Assembly: GCA_946530965.1 (NCBI GenBank)
Contig: CAMNAK010000002.1
Span: 248,001-312,000 of the forward strand
Length of the DNA stretch: 64,000 nt
Origin: an uncultured Candidatus Saccharibacteria bacterium
GTDB taxonomy: Bacteria > Patescibacteriota > Saccharimonadia > Saccharimonadales > Saccharimonadaceae
Reading direction: 5' to 3'
Below the pieces are notes generated by a model. It made no database searches, had not been told where the DNA came from, and saw nothing but the letters and a program-made list of their open reading frames with translations. Below, one piece after another: positions 37,598 to 47,142 of the stretch. Made by a program: the position numbers and the translations under genes. Each line of letters opens with the position of its first letter. Positions within the stretch are counted from its first letter, which is position 1.

Positions 37598-38514
37598 AAA
37601 AGCGAAAGGCAAATAATAGTAATATCTCGAGCAAAAAGACTCGCTACGGAGATACTATTGTTGAAGCTATTATTGCTATTTCGATTTATTCTATTGTCGC
37701 GGTTCTTGCTCTTAGCATGATGAACAGTGGGCTTTCTCGTGCTCAGAAAAACCTTGAAAGCACGATGTCTCGTCTTGCGATCGATTCGCAATCTGACACT
37801 TTAAGATATATATACGAGGCTTATATTACTGGCCTAAAGAGGGATCGTTCTTCTGAAGGCGATTTCTTTAGGGATGTTTGGAATACGAAAAGGAGTGGCG
37901 CTGCAGGCGCTCTGCCAGCAATGTATACCGTTACTAGCGATTCAGTAAGTAATGTTAATGAAGCTGCTACTTGTGATGAAGCGCTTAAGAATGACCGCGA
38001 AAAGTATCCAGTTTTTGTTTTGAATCCGCGCGCTCTTGCCTCTGTTGTGACTGATAGCGAATGGCGTACTAAAGGCTACTATGGTTTTGGCTCCGACGCT
38101 TTAAGAAGTACTTTGATCAACAACGTAGTTGTGTTCGATAATGGTGGCTATGTAGATGCTCCTTCTTCGAATATTAAAACAACGCTGCTATATCCTAGAC
38201 TAAGTTACAAGACTATGTCGGCCGAAGATGGTTCAGTGGTCAACTCGGATTATGGTATGAATATTCTAGCCGGCAATGGCGGTAAGAGCGGTGTTGTGAA
38301 TGCTGATGGCACTGAAGAATCGACTGTTTATTTGCAATCTAATATTTTGCAACGTTCCGAAGGCGTTTGGGTCTTTGGTTTGAAGCGTAATATTGCTTCT
38401 GATATTGATCAGACTAGCTATGATTTTTATATTCGCACTTGCTGGAATGCGGTTGGTGCTAAAGCTCCGTCGACAACTTCAACAGTAGTCCGTCTTTATG
38501 AGTATGGAGAATAA
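37585..38514 (+). CDS. Prepilin-like protein (minor pilin)
   Basis: TRYGDTIVEAIIAISIYSIVAVLALSMMNSG; overlaps the previous gene by 13 nt. Confidence 0.75.
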   Translation: MQQLKKRKANNSNISSKKTRYGDTIVEAIIAISIYSIVAVLALSMMNSGLSRAQKNLESTMSRLAIDSQSDTLRYIYEAYITGLKRDRSSEGDFFRDVWNTKRSGAAGALPAMYTVTSDSVSNVNEAATCDEALKNDREKYPVFVLNPRALASVVTDSEWRTKGYYGFGSDALRSTLINNVVVFDNGGYVDAPSSNIKTTLLYPRLSYKTMSAEDGSVVNSDYGMNILAGNGGKSGVVNADGTEESTVYLQSNILQRSEGVWVFGLKRNIASDIDQTSYDFYIRTCWNAVGAKAPSTTSTVVRLYEYGE

Positions 38515-38519
38515 TTGAT

Positions 38520-39440
38520 ATGAAGAATAACAAAAAGAAAGCTTTTACTCTTATCGAATTAATGCTTGCGGTTGCCTTCATTGGTACCTTGCTTCTCTCT
38601 GTCGCAATGCTAGCGATGCAACTTGTGAATATGTATACAAAGGGCGTTGCTATGCGCTCCATAAATGCGATTGGCGGAGATATTGCTGACGACCTAAAAC
38701 AAACAATTACTTCTTCTACGAAGTGGAGCAAAACTATCGACCCAGAATATGGCGGTACGTATTACACAAAAGATTTAGTTGAAGATGCAAAAAAAGAATA
38801 TTATGCCTATAGCGACAAAGGCTACGGCATATTCTGTACGAACAGCTATACCTATATCTTTAATTATCAGCCTGCAATGCTAAAATTCCGTGAGCAACCT
38901 GTTGCTATTGATACTGAAGATTACATTTCGATACTTCAAACCGATACTAATATCCAGCGCTCTTATGGCCTAGTTCGCGTAAAAGACCCCTCGGCAACCT
39001 TATGTAATTCTGCAAAAGCTGCCGACATAGATAGCACTAGTACGACCGACTTCTTCTTGAAAGATGATGAGAAGTATAAAAATGTAAAAGATGCTCATAT
39101 TATTCAAGTTGATTCTAAGGATTTGACGATCTTGCTTGATGGCAAAGATAGTAATGACGGTTCTGATCTAGAACTTTATGATTTTTCGGTTATGCATGCA
39201 ACGAAAAATAGTCTAACGGGGCAAGCCTTGTTCAGTGTTAGCTTTGTGATTGGTACGATGCGCGGTGGCATTAACGTTATGAGTTCGAGCAACTACTGTA
39301 GTCAGAAAGCTCAAGAAAATGCAGACGACGAAGTTGCTACGAAAGAAGCTAAAGAAAAAATGGCTAATGTTGGTATGAGTTACTGTGCGGTAAACCGCTT
39401 CGAGGTAACGGTTCGTCAAACTGGTAATGCTGGTATATAA
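38520..39440 (+). CDS. Prepilin-like protein (PulJ/PilW-like)
   Basis: MKNNKKKA|FTLIELMLAVAFIGTLLLSVAMLAMQL. Confidence 0.87.
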   Translation: MKNNKKKAFTLIELMLAVAFIGTLLLSVAMLAMQLVNMYTKGVAMRSINAIGGDIADDLKQTITSSTKWSKTIDPEYGGTYYTKDLVEDAKKEYYAYSDKGYGIFCTNSYTYIFNYQPAMLKFREQPVAIDTEDYISILQTDTNIQRSYGLVRVKDPSATLCNSAKAADIDSTSTTDFFLKDDEKYKNVKDAHIIQVDSKDLTILLDGKDSNDGSDLELYDFSVMHATKNSLTGQALFSVSFVIGTMRGGINVMSSSNYCSQKAQENADDEVATKEAKEKMANVGMSYCAVNRFEVTVRQTGNAGI

Positions 39441-39461
39441 TAGGAACAACTGGAGGTAAAA

Positions 39462-40712
39462 ATGTCGAAAAATAGCAAAACTAAGCAAGGTATGGCGTCT
39501 ATATACATTGTCGTATTTACGACTTTGTTGATTAGCATTATTACGCTTAGCTTTTTGCGCATTATGCTTTCCGAGTCTGGCCGTACTTCCAGAGATACTC
39601 TTTCTGATTCTGCCTACAACTCCGCTCTTGCTGGTATCGAGGATGCAAAAACGGCATATTCCTTATATCAGAAAGCTTTGTCTGGAGATAATAGTGCTGC
39701 GACGAAACAGGCCAAGGACGTTCTTGAGGCGAAAGGTCAACCTGACAGCTATCAACCTGAAAACGACTGTGACTTAGTTCGTAAAGCGTTAGGCGGTACT
39801 GGCTCCTCCGAATATACGATTGATAAAGACATTACTGACCAGGCCTATACTTGCGTATCAATGTCGCTTGAGGGCAACTTTGCAGGTTATATTACAAAAG
39901 ACGATCCTATGCTTGTTGTGCCGTTAAGAAGCAAAGAAAGCATGAGAGCCGATGATGGTAATGCTGACGCTATTAAGGCCGTTAGAATCGTCTGGCGCAA
40001 TCTTGGTAGTGCGAGCACTAACGAAATTCCTAATAGCTATGGATATACTACTGGAGACAACTTGACCGAGAAAGCAGAAGGTATCTTTGGTAAAAAAGGT
40101 ATGAAAGATGATGATTCAGCGGTTAATCTTAATGCTCTAAACGTAATGCTGGTTCAAAAATCAAAGAATTCCGATGCATATTATTATGCCTCTAACGGTA
40201 CGAATACGGATAGAGGCTATCTGACATTAGTTCCATACGAAGATGGCACGGCGAATTATGATAACATAATTGCTGCGTCCGATGTCGTTGCATCTGCCGA
40301 TAAAACTATGAATCAACCGATACCGGTTCACTGTTATACGGGTCAAGATTCTCACTGTGAAGTAGAGATCAAGATGCCGACCCCTATTGGCGGTTTTCCG
40401 CGTGATTCGCAGAACTTCTTCTTGGTCTTAAGCAAGATCTATTCTGATCCAGACCTTGACGTTACCGTAGAGATGCGCGGTGATGACGGAGAGATTAAAT
40501 TCTGGAATGTTCAGCCTATCGTCGATGCTACCGGCCGTGCTGGTGACCTTATGCGTCGTGTCGAGGCACGCCTAGGTACGAAGAATGGTGCTGACCTACT
40601 TCCTACAGCAGAACTCATCGTTGGTGGTAGTGGTGGCATCGAGAAAGACTTCTATGTCACGAAGAACTGTATCAAGGGTGTAGAAGAGTGTGATGATTCT
40701 GGCACAAACTAA
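39462..40712 (+). CDS. PilX/GspK-like minor pilin-type protein
   Basis: KTKQGMASIYIVVFTTLLISIITLSFLRIM...DSAYNSALAGIEDAK. Confidence 0.75.
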   Translation: MSKNSKTKQGMASIYIVVFTTLLISIITLSFLRIMLSESGRTSRDTLSDSAYNSALAGIEDAKTAYSLYQKALSGDNSAATKQAKDVLEAKGQPDSYQPENDCDLVRKALGGTGSSEYTIDKDITDQAYTCVSMSLEGNFAGYITKDDPMLVVPLRSKESMRADDGNADAIKAVRIVWRNLGSASTNEIPNSYGYTTGDNLTEKAEGIFGKKGMKDDDSAVNLNALNVMLVQKSKNSDAYYYASNGTNTDRGYLTLVPYEDGTANYDNIIAASDVVASADKTMNQPIPVHCYTGQDSHCEVEIKMPTPIGGFPRDSQNFFLVLSKIYSDPDLDVTVEMRGDDGEIKFWNVQPIVDATGRAGDLMRRVEARLGTKNGADLLPTAELIVGGSGGIEKDFYVTKNCIKGVEECDDSGTN

Positions 40713-40729
40713 CCTTTAGGATAACTATC

Positions 40730-40761
40730 AAAAATCCCCAATTATCATTGGGGATTTTTTT
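40730..40761 (+). terminator. Intrinsic terminator
   Basis: AAAAATCCCCAA-ttatca-TTGGGGATTTTTTT. Confidence 0.85.
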
Positions 40762-40771
40762 CGTACTAATA

Positions 40772-40858
40772 TGGTCCCCGAGGCAGGACTTGAACCTGTA
40801 CGTTATTGCTAACACTAGCACCTGAAGCTAGCGCGTCTGCCAATTCCGCCACTCGGGG
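40772..40858 (-). tRNA. tRNA-Leu (CAG)
   Basis: CCCCGAGTGGCGGAATTGGCAGACGC...CTAGCTTCAGGTGCTAG..., long variable arm, CCA encoded. Confidence 0.93.
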
Positions 40859-40930
40859 ATAAGATAATTATATCACCCCTTAAAGGGGATAGAGAATGCA
40901 TAGTATGGTCCCAGATGGTATAATTGAACT

Positions 40931-41371
40931 ATGAAACGCTTTTATACGGATGGTTCTGCAATTCCTAACCCTGGCGACGGTGGTTTTGCTGTAATTCTTG
41001 ATGGTTCTCCAGTCGCGCTTGGAAGCGAGAAAAACTCTACGAATATCCGTATGGAGGCTAAAGCTCTAATTGCCGCATTTGGTCTTGCCGAAGCGGGCGA
41101 TGAGATTATTACGGATAGCGAATTCTGGATTAATGTTGTGACAAAATGGGCTCCAACTTGGGAACGTAATGGCTGGAAGAAAAAAGGTGGCGAGATTAAG
41201 AATCTAGACCTTGTCCAAGAGCTATATGCTGCATATAAGGCCAATCAGGGTGTAAAACTCCAGTGGACGCGTGGTCACGTTGGTACTGATGGTAACGAGC
41301 TTGCCGACGAGTGGGCAAACAAAGCTCGTGCGGGTGCAACTATTGTAAATGGGGAAGTAATCGAGGGTTAA
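40931..41371 (+). CDS. rnhA: Ribonuclease HI
   Basis: FYTDGSAIPNPGDGGFAVIL, MEAKALIAAF, DSEFWINVVTKW, WTRGHVGTDGNELADEWA. Confidence 0.95.
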   Translation: MKRFYTDGSAIPNPGDGGFAVILDGSPVALGSEKNSTNIRMEAKALIAAFGLAEAGDEIITDSEFWINVVTKWAPTWERNGWKKKGGEIKNLDLVQELYAAYKANQGVKLQWTRGHVGTDGNELADEWANKARAGATIVNGEVIEG

Positions 41372-41385
41372 TAAAGAAAGAGTTT

Positions 41386-42021
41386 ATGAAAAAGGCAATA
41401 ATTAAAACGAAAATTCATAGCCGTGTGGGCTTTTTCGAAACTCTAGATAGTATTGGTTTTAATTTTGAACCAGATTATTGGCAGCATGATCGTATTTTTG
41501 TGCCAAAGAATTATGATCGCAATCGCGCTTACCCTCGCCTCTCGCTTCGTACTGTCGTGCGAAAAGATGGCGAAACGCTCTATGCGCTTGTCATGCGCCA
41601 GCATTTTACTCAAAACAACCTAGATATTATTAATCGCACGCTTGTTGGGGACTATACGGAGGCTGCGCATATTCTCTATAGCCTAGGCTACGAATTCAAG
41701 GCCGAGGTTAGTCGTCGCCGTAGCGAGCTTGCTATGGGCGAAACGGTTCGTATTTATGTAGATAAAATCGATGGCCTTGATGGCTATTATGCGAAGATCG
41801 AGACTATTCTAGACAAGAATGAGACTCCAGACGAGGCTCGTGAAGATTTAATTCAGAGCTTCCATGTTCTTGGCGTGGAAGATGTCGTGCCGATTAATAA
41901 GACTTATGGTGAGCTAGTGGAGTCTGCTGCTCATGATATCGAAGATATTCCAGAAACTGGTCACAATAGCCTCAGTGATACAAACTCGCAGATGGGTGAA
42001 GGTCACCTATCTATTAGATAA
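41386..42021 (+). CDS. CYTH-domain-like protein
   Basis: Internal start MKKAIIKTKI; LSLRTVVRKDGETLYALVMRQ..., YVDKIDGLDGYYAKIETIL resembles CYTH/TTM enzymes. Confidence 0.6.
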   Translation: MKKAIIKTKIHSRVGFFETLDSIGFNFEPDYWQHDRIFVPKNYDRNRAYPRLSLRTVVRKDGETLYALVMRQHFTQNNLDIINRTLVGDYTEAAHILYSLGYEFKAEVSRRRSELAMGETVRIYVDKIDGLDGYYAKIETILDKNETPDEAREDLIQSFHVLGVEDVVPINKTYGELVESAAHDIEDIPETGHNSLSDTNSQMGEGHLSIR

Positions 42022-42033
42022 TCCAAAAGCAAC

Positions 42034-42064
42034 AAAAATCCCCAGACTAACTGGGGATTTTTTT
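42034..42064. terminator. Intrinsic terminator
   Basis: AAAAATCCCCAG-actaa-CTGGGGATTTTTTT. Confidence 0.8.
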
Positions 42065-42069
42065 ATAAA

Positions 42070-42447
42070 CTATTTAGCTTCTTTTGCTGCAGCTTTTTTG
42101 GTTGTAGTTTTCTTTGCTGCTGGCTTCTTTGCTGCAGTAGTTTTCTTTGCAGTTGTAGCCTTGGTTGCAGTTTTCTTAGCAGCTGCTTTCTTTGCTGGCT
42201 TTGCGCCAGATAGAGCCTTTGCTAGTTTTGCAAGATTTGCCTTGCGGCGGCTAGCAGTGTTCTTCTTGATAAGGCCCTTCTTGTAAGCCTTGTCGATAGC
42301 GGACTGAGCGGCGGAAAGATTCTTTGTGCTTGGGTCTTTTGCGACAGCCTTGCGGGTGCTTGTGATCTCTTTCTTAATCGCTTCGTTCTTAGCTTTGCGC
42401 TTGATAGCTTGGCGCGCAGCTTTCTTCGCAGATTTAATAATCGGCAT
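42070..42447 (-). CDS. rpsT: 30S ribosomal protein S20 with Lys/Ala-rich C-terminal extension
   Basis: MPIIKSAKKAARQAIKRKAKNEAIKKEI...AIDKAYKKGLIKKNTASRRKANLAK, then histone-H1-like tail. Confidence 0.93.
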   Translation of the reverse strand: MPIIKSAKKAARQAIKRKAKNEAIKKEITSTRKAVAKDPSTKNLSAAQSAIDKAYKKGLIKKNTASRRKANLAKLAKALSGAKPAKKAAAKKTATKATTAKKTTAAKKPAAKKTTTKKAAAKEAK

Positions 42448-42635
42448 TAAATTCTATTCCTTTAAATATTATTTATACAATTAATTACATATTATAAGCT
42501 AAAATTCTCTAAAAGTAAAGGGTAACCCCTGTTATGCTCTGTTGTTATCTTAAAACCTTAGTTGTACCCCTTGCAAAGCTCTTGTGCTTATGCTAATCTA
42601 GGCTTATAAAAGGTCAAAAATAAAAAGAGAAAAAC

Positions 42636-44666
42636 ATGGCAAACGATAATAATAAGGGTAAGGGCACCCCTAATATCTTGACGCAAGTCGCGAATCGTAT
42701 CCGCGAATGTAGCAATGTCTTGGTCGCCCTTTCAAAGAATCCAAGCATCGATGAATTAACGGCCGCACTCGGTCTAACTTTTGTACTAGATAAAATGGGG
42801 AAGCGCGCGACCGCAATCTTCTCTGGAGATATCCCAAACATCATCGAGTTTTTGCAGCCAGAAAAAACCTTCGAGCAGAATACGAACAGTCTTCAGGATT
42901 TCATTATTGCTCTAGATAAGGAAAAGGCTGACCATATTCGCTACAAGATTGATGGTGACTATGTTAAGGTCTATATCACTCCATACAAAACCACCATCTC
43001 CGAAAAGGATATGGAATTTAGCCATGGTGACTTTAACGTTGACCTAGTTATCTCTTTGAATGTTGCAAGCGCCAAGGATCTTGATGGTGCTCTAACTGAG
43101 TATGGCAGAATCATGCATGATGCTAGCTCGATTAATATTTCTGCCTCCGCTCCTGGCAAGTTTGCTGATCTTGAATGGGGTAGTCCAGAGGCTTCCTCTA
43201 TCTCTGAAATGATTTCCATCCTCTCGAACGAGCTACGCGAGCCAGATAATCCTCTAATGGATAACAATATTGCAACGACTCTTCTTACGGGTATTATCTC
43301 TGCTACAAATCGCTTCTCGAACGAACGTACGACTGCAGATACTTTGGCTACAGCTTCTGCTCTTATGGCAGAGGGCGCTGATCAGCAGCTTATCTCCAAG
43401 AATGTTCCAGTAGATATTTTGACTCAAAAGCCAGAGCCAAAAGAGGAAGAACCAGAAGAAAAGAAAGAAGAATCAAAAGAAGAAAAAACTGAATCGGAAG
43501 AAAAAACAGAAGAGAAATCCGAACCAGAGCCAGAAAAGAAAGAAGAGTCTGCTAAGCCAGTGGATCCAACCGATTTCGCAATTTCTCACCAGGCCGAAAA
43601 GAAGGAAGAAAAAGTTGAAGCTCCAGCTTCAGAAACGCCTGTAGAAGAAAAGTCGGTTGAGGCTCCAGAACCTCCGGCAGAGGAAGATGACAAAGATATT
43701 GCGATCCCGAAACCAGAGCACAAGACCGAGCTAGAAGAGCGCCCAGTAAATAAGGTTAACGAAGATGAAGCTGCGGCTAAGCAGGCTGAGGATAATAATG
43801 ATATCAAGCTTGATGATGACGATGGTGGCGCAAAGCGCAATATTGCTCCACTTGATCAGGCTATGCTACCACCTGAACCGCCAAAAGATTATGCTCAGAT
43901 GCTCGATACTGAGCTCAAGGCTTCTGGTGCGGATAAAATGTATGTTCCGTCGTCTGTTGATGATTCTCCAACGCTCAGGAGTACGGATCCAACTCCAGCT
44001 CCAATGGCTCCACCAAGCAATGTCGAAGTCCCGGCTGCAGAGATTGGCCCGTCTGGCATTTTGCCGCCTCCGCCAGTTCCACTCTCCGCTATGATGCCAC
44101 CATCAAACCCTGAACCAGAAGAACCTAAGGACATATTTGAAGAAGCTGGAAGCTATATTCCAACCCCATCTGCCCTTGACGAGAGCAAGCCTGCTCCAAA
44201 GGAAGCTCCTACTAAAGAGGCTCCAGTTCAAACTCCAGCTCCAGCCCCAGCCCCATCGGAACCAACTCCAGCTCCAGCAGAGGAAGTTGGTCATATTCCG
44301 ACCGCAAATGAAATTGTTGCAAAACTTCAGAAAGAAAAAGCTGAGCAACAGAAAAAGGCCGCCGAGATTCCGGTTATGCCTGCCGTAAAATTGCAGATTC
44401 CAAGTCAGCCAACCGCTCCAGCGTTAGCGGGTGCGGCTAGTGCTCCAGCGACTCCTGCCGCTCAGGCTCCTGCAGCTACTCCAGCTCCTTCGGCTCCGGC
44501 TGGCGCATCTTTGGCTCCACGCCCAAGCACTCCGCCTACTATTTCTGCCGCTTCGGTTCCTGGCGCCAATCCTGCTAGCGCCGCTCCGGCTCCATCCCCA
44601 GCTCCAGCGCCTACGCCAAGCACGATTCAGGATGATCCTGGCGCCTTCCATATTCCTGGAATGTAG
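42636..44666 (+). CDS. DHH-phosphoesterase-like N-terminal domain (degenerate) fused to a long acidic/Pro-Ala-rich disordered region
   Basis: NVLVALSKNPSIDELTAALGLTFVLDKMGKRATAIFSGDIPNIIEFLQPEKTF; about 400 aa of E/K/P/A low complexity. Confidence 0.65.
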   Translation: MANDNNKGKGTPNILTQVANRIRECSNVLVALSKNPSIDELTAALGLTFVLDKMGKRATAIFSGDIPNIIEFLQPEKTFEQNTNSLQDFIIALDKEKADHIRYKIDGDYVKVYITPYKTTISEKDMEFSHGDFNVDLVISLNVASAKDLDGALTEYGRIMHDASSINISASAPGKFADLEWGSPEASSISEMISILSNELREPDNPLMDNNIATTLLTGIISATNRFSNERTTADTLATASALMAEGADQQLISKNVPVDILTQKPEPKEEEPEEKKEESKEEKTESEEKTEEKSEPEPEKKEESAKPVDPTDFAISHQAEKKEEKVEAPASETPVEEKSVEAPEPPAEEDDKDIAIPKPEHKTELEERPVNKVNEDEAAAKQAEDNNDIKLDDDDGGAKRNIAPLDQAMLPPEPPKDYAQMLDTELKASGADKMYVPSSVDDSPTLRSTDPTPAPMAPPSNVEVPAAEIGPSGILPPPPVPLSAMMPPSNPEPEEPKDIFEEAGSYIPTPSALDESKPAPKEAPTKEAPVQTPAPAPAPSEPTPAPAEEVGHIPTANEIVAKLQKEKAEQQKKAAEIPVMPAVKLQIPSQPTAPALAGAASAPATPAAQAPAATPAPSAPAGASLAPRPSTPPTISAASVPGANPASAAPAPSPAPAPTPSTIQDDPGAFHIPGM

Positions 44667-44672
44667 GCGAAT

Positions 44673-45440
44673 ATGAATCTGTTTTGTGACGTAGACGGTA
44701 CTTTTTGGCAGCACAGCGATACGAACTTTGTGCAGTACAAAAGAAATATTGAAGCCGTAAAGCGCTTCCGTGCTGCCGGAAATATCTTTGGCTTTGCAAC
44801 TGGCCGTGGCAGGCCTAGCATGCTCCGGAATTTTCCGGACTATATAGAAAACGCAGATTATCTGGTAGTAGATAACGGAAGCTTTGCTGTGGATGTTAAA
44901 AAAGACAAGCTCATTGGTGAGATTGTTTTTGAACCGAGCGAGCTCAAGAGGATTATAGATATCGCTACGAGTTTCTATCCAGATAATCGAATGGCGATTT
45001 CTTATCACGGCTATACGCAGGAGTATCGCTTTCCGATCGCTCCGATAGGAAAAGTTCGTTTATGGCTGCTTAGTGATAGCCTAATCGATCCTCTAATAGA
45101 TAAGATTATCTCTGAGCTTGGTGGTGACAAGATAAAAATGCATCACGAACGCCATGCTGTAAAATCTAGCCTTTCTTGGGTTGGTAGTGAATATAGCGCA
45201 TTTATAAATGTGATGCCTTTCGAATCTGGAAAAGAAGAGGCAATATCTAGACTAGTTAAGAGTGAAAAGCTACAGGGCGAGACGATTGTCTTAGGCGACG
45301 ACCTTAATGATATCGCCATGATAAAACGCTTTAATGGCTACGCAATGCGAGATTCTCATCCGAAATTACTTCAAGAAGTACCGGAAGATCATATCGTAGA
45401 TAGTCCTGAAGAGTTAATAGATAAACTACTAGAGAAATAA
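44673..45440 (+). CDS. HAD-superfamily (Cof-like) hydrolase
   Basis: MNLFCDVDGTFW, FATGRGR, VLGDDLNDIAMIKRFNGYAM. Confidence 0.92.
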   Translation: MNLFCDVDGTFWQHSDTNFVQYKRNIEAVKRFRAAGNIFGFATGRGRPSMLRNFPDYIENADYLVVDNGSFAVDVKKDKLIGEIVFEPSELKRIIDIATSFYPDNRMAISYHGYTQEYRFPIAPIGKVRLWLLSDSLIDPLIDKIISELGGDKIKMHHERHAVKSSLSWVGSEYSAFINVMPFESGKEEAISRLVKSEKLQGETIVLGDDLNDIAMIKRFNGYAMRDSHPKLLQEVPEDHIVDSPEELIDKLLEK

Positions 45441-45469
45441 AAAATATCCTCGAATCGAGGGTATTTTTA
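45439..45469 (+). terminator. Intrinsic terminator
   Basis: AAAAAATAtCCTCgaatcGAGGgTATTTTT. Confidence 0.7.
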
Positions 45470-45485
45470 GTGAAAATTCAAATTA

Positions 45486-45561
45486 TGGTCGGGGTTAGCA
45501 GGCTCGAACTGCTGACCTCGCGCTCCCAAAGCGCGCGCGCTACCAACTGCGCCAAACCCCG
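45486..45561 (-). tRNA. tRNA-Pro (TGG)
   Basis: CGGGGTTTGGCGCAGTTGGTAGCGCGCGCGCTTTGGGAGCGCGAGGTCAGCAGTTCGAGCCTGCTAACCCCGACCA. Confidence 0.95.
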
Positions 45562-45603
45562 TCAATAGAGGTATTATATCACAACTATGTTAAAATATAA
45601 AGC

Positions 45604-47019
45604 ATGAAACAGTTCTTTCTTGAGAGACGTCGACTTTTCTGTCTTTTGGCTCCAGCGCTGTTTGGTCTTGTTTATCTATTTTTATGTGTATCTCATCTGG
45701 AACAATCTGTTAATTTGAGTGAATCGCAAAATGTCTTCATGACTCGTTTTGGTGTTTTTGAAGCTATAAAAAACGCTCCGCAGGGCGCGAATTTGCCATT
45801 TTATTATCTTATGCTAAAGATTATTGGACGGGACATTTACTCGCTTCGCTTGTTATCTGCGGTACTTGGCGCGGCCGCAATCTTCTTTATTTTTAAGTGG
45901 ACGAAATACAAATATGGCGCAAAAGCCGCAATTCTTGGCGCACTTTTTGTGAGTATCTGTCCGTTCATGATTCATTCTGGTCAAAGTATCCAGGCGAATA
46001 CTCTAATAATTTTGGAGGCTTTCGCTTCGCTATATTTCTTGCAGCTTGCAATTGATACAAGAGAGAAGAAATGGTGGGTAGTCTATGTAATCATTCTCTC
46101 GCTCGGGCTCTGGACGCATCTATCATTTGCCTTAATTTGGCTTGTTCAATTAATCTATGTCGCTTCGATCTATAAAAAGGAATTCTTTGGCAAGAAGTTA
46201 TTTCTCCTGTTCGTAGTTCCGATTTTTACATTTTTGCCTTGTGTATTCATGCTAAACTTTAGCTCTGTCCCAGAAACGAGCCTAAATACTCTAACAGAAA
46301 CTCTAGCCGAGATGACGCTCTATTCTTCTGCGAACGAAACCAAGTCGCTCTCGTTGCTTCTTTTGCTCGCTGGCATTGTCGCGCTTACTTACCTATTTAT
46401 AAAGACAAAGAAAAAGGCAGTTGCGCCAGTCTTACTGATCGCCATGCTGGTATCTTTGCTCGCGGTCTTGTCTATTATTATCCCTGCTATCTCGTTCTCG
46501 TCGGAAAACCTTGCGGTTGTTCCGGTATCTATCTGCCTACTGGTCGCAATCCTTTTGGCTATCCAAATGAATAAGCGCGTCAAGAAAAACTATCAAAGCC
46601 GAAGAAATCTAAGAATTATAATCTGTAGCGTTATCTTTGTTTCTATTTCTGCTCTCGGTATATACAACGTTTTTGAAAAAGGCAGTTTTGATTTTGAATC
46701 AAATTCCCGCCCGGCTGCCAGCTTGCTCTACAAAAACATTGAAGCATTAAGTTATGGCAAGGAAGTTATTGTTACTTCTTCTGAGGAACTATATTTTGAG
46801 CTCAGTGCTTATGAAACTTCGGCGCATCCAGTCTACTTGCTCGGGAATAGTCAGATTGCAAATCGAATCGACAGTATAGAAGATATGAATAATTTCTGGT
46901 TCGCCTCAATAAACGAAGATGCTCTCCCAGATAGTGATCTAGAAGTAGTCGAGGAGGCCACCTTAAATCTAGATAAATATTCTCCTAGTTATTCCTTGCG
47001 CAAACTATCTGCTAAGTAG
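45604..47019 (+). CDS. GT39/ArnT-like polytopic glycosyltransferase
   Basis: FYYLMLKIIGRDIYSLRLLSAVLGAAAIFFIFKW and repeated TM helices. Confidence 0.72.
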   Translation: MKQFFLERRRLFCLLAPALFGLVYLFLCVSHLEQSVNLSESQNVFMTRFGVFEAIKNAPQGANLPFYYLMLKIIGRDIYSLRLLSAVLGAAAIFFIFKWTKYKYGAKAAILGALFVSICPFMIHSGQSIQANTLIILEAFASLYFLQLAIDTREKKWWVVYVIILSLGLWTHLSFALIWLVQLIYVASIYKKEFFGKKLFLLFVVPIFTFLPCVFMLNFSSVPETSLNTLTETLAEMTLYSSANETKSLSLLLLLAGIVALTYLFIKTKKKAVAPVLLIAMLVSLLAVLSIIIPAISFSSENLAVVPVSICLLVAILLAIQMNKRVKKNYQSRRNLRIIICSVIFVSISALGIYNVFEKGSFDFESNSRPAASLLYKNIEALSYGKEVIVTSSEELYFELSAYETSAHPVYLLGNSQIANRIDSIEDMNNFWFASINEDALPDSDLEVVEEATLNLDKYSPSYSLRKLSAK

Positions 47020-47042
47020 TTTCGTGTTATAATAACCCTTAT

Positions 47043-47118
47043 CGGGGCGTGGCGCAGTTGGTAGCGCGCGCGGTTCGGGACTGCGAGGTCGCCCGTTCAA
47101 GTCGGGTCGCCCCGACCA
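47043..47118 (+). tRNA. tRNA-Pro (CGG)
   Basis: CGGGGCGTGGCGCAGTTGGTAGCGCGCGCGGTTCGGGACTGCGAGGTCGCCCGTTCAAGTCGGGTCGCCCCGACCA. Confidence 0.95.
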
Positions 47119-47142
47119 TTTAATGAGTTTTTAGGAGTTTTA

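Noticed and set aside
44200-44640. Possible DNA tandem repeat in the Pro/Ala-coding region
   Set aside because: The repeats are degenerate codons for P/A/S, not an exact nucleotide array; explained by protein low complexity.
44424-45008. 194-aa Arg/Ser/Trp-rich minus-strand ORF
   Set aside because: Antisense translation of the Pro/Ala-rich tail and HAD gene; biased composition only.
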